Shown here one piece after another: positions 63,917 to 64,000 of a stretch of 64,000 nucleotides of DNA. The DNA lies in NCBI RefSeq assembly GCF_020194955.2, contig NZ_JAFCIY020000023.1:186001-250000 (forward strand), in the 5' to 3' direction. The translations under genes and the position numbers were made by a program. Each line of letters begins with the position of its first letter. Position 1 is the first letter of the stretch. This DNA is from Desulfuromonas sp. CSMB_57 (lineage in GTDB: Bacteria; Desulfobacterota; Desulfuromonadia; Desulfuromonadales; Syntrophotaleaceae). The notes beneath the pieces are model-generated. The model searched no databases and was not told the DNA's origin. It saw nothing but the letters and a program-made list of their open reading frames with translations.

Positions 63917-64000
63917 AGTACATTCCCCCGTTAAGGTTTAAAGTTTGTCCGGTAATATACCCGGCTTCGTCGGAGGCAAGAAACGCAACCGCGGCAGCGA
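63909..64000 (-). CDS. Short-chain dehydrogenase/reductase, FabG-like, C-terminus only
   Basis: The window edge cuts this gene; only about the last 30 codons are visible. VAFLASDEAGYITGQTLNLN followed by GGMYFV is the C-terminal signature of SDR enzymes such as FabG (consensus ..SDxAxYITGxxLxVDGG). Its stop lies inside the TTG start region of the ATP-grasp gene, an 8-bp overlap, so it belongs to the same operon. The PtmA type of flagellin-glycan loci is one possibility. Confidence 0.8.
   Translation of the reverse strand, partial: AAAVAFLASDEAGYITGQTLNLNGGMYFV

Overview
The window looks like chromosomal DNA of a GC-rich, Gram-negative, motile anaerobe. The gene set (single-chain pyruvate:ferredoxin oxidoreductase, NADP-type isocitrate dehydrogenase next to malate dehydrogenase, abundant GGDEF/PilZ proteins, PurT, TlyA, a TraB/PrgY membrane protein) and the protein sequences resemble Desulfuromonadales (the Geobacter/Desulfuromonas/Pelobacter group). 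That assignment is inference from family resemblance. No rRNA or tRNA gene, prophage or CRISPR array was recognised.

Layout. 0-7.3 kb (minus strand): the start of purE, nifJ, then mdh and icd; a small winged-helix regulator is divergent from nifJ and is followed by a 165-bp MITE-like element. 7.4-16.5 kb (minus): LysM lipoprotein, aspS, hisS, a REC-GGDEF protein, comEC, an unlisted 58-codon gene with its own promoter, and an HDOD protein. 16.6-22.1 kb (minus): the cell-shape operon mreB-mreC-mreD-mrdA-rodA. 22.3-26.3 kb (plus): a PpiD/SurA-type foldase, purC, purT. 26.4-28.1 kb (minus): REC-GGDEF-EAL. 28.6-35.8 kb (plus): a tight run of tlyA, an orphan tetrapyrrole methylase, an SbcD-like phosphoesterase with a degraded active site, a YhaN-like ATPase, a HIT protein, an unusual RelA/SpoT homologue and YjbQ. 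35.8-42.4 kb: mostly minus-strand housekeeping genes. 42.6-50.1 kb: aldehyde dehydrogenase, L,D-transpeptidase, TraB protein and a Cache-HAMP-PAS-GGDEF protein, each separated by heptamer-repeat elements. 50.2-58.9 kb (minus, with one GGDEF gene on plus): late flagellar genes (FlhB-like, FliK, two PilZ proteins, FliT, FliS, FliD, FlaG, two flagellins). 59-64 kb (minus): five overlapping genes (SDR, ATP-grasp, PIG-L deacetylase, formyltransferase, GH57-like), best read as a sugar-modifying operon beside the flagellins.

Two themes connect the regions. First, cyclic-di-GMP: four GGDEF proteins and two PilZ receptors lie in the window, three of these six inside or facing the flagellar block. Second, a family of 7-bp tandem repeats (CCTTCAG and variants) occurs at six intergenic sites. 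Two of them are ~120-145 bp elements with inverted repeat arms around a shared core, and they bracket the aldehyde dehydrogenase gene. In one orientation the repeat puts TGA in all three frames, and two genes (icd and the FlhB-like gene) end inside such arrays.

The least conventional gene content is the tlyA-methylase-SbcD/YhaN-RSH run at 28.6-35.3 kb, the 58-codon gene with an operator and hairpin leader at 15.35-15.59 kb, and the 59-64 kb overlapping operon. All function statements are read from visible motifs; no database search was possible.
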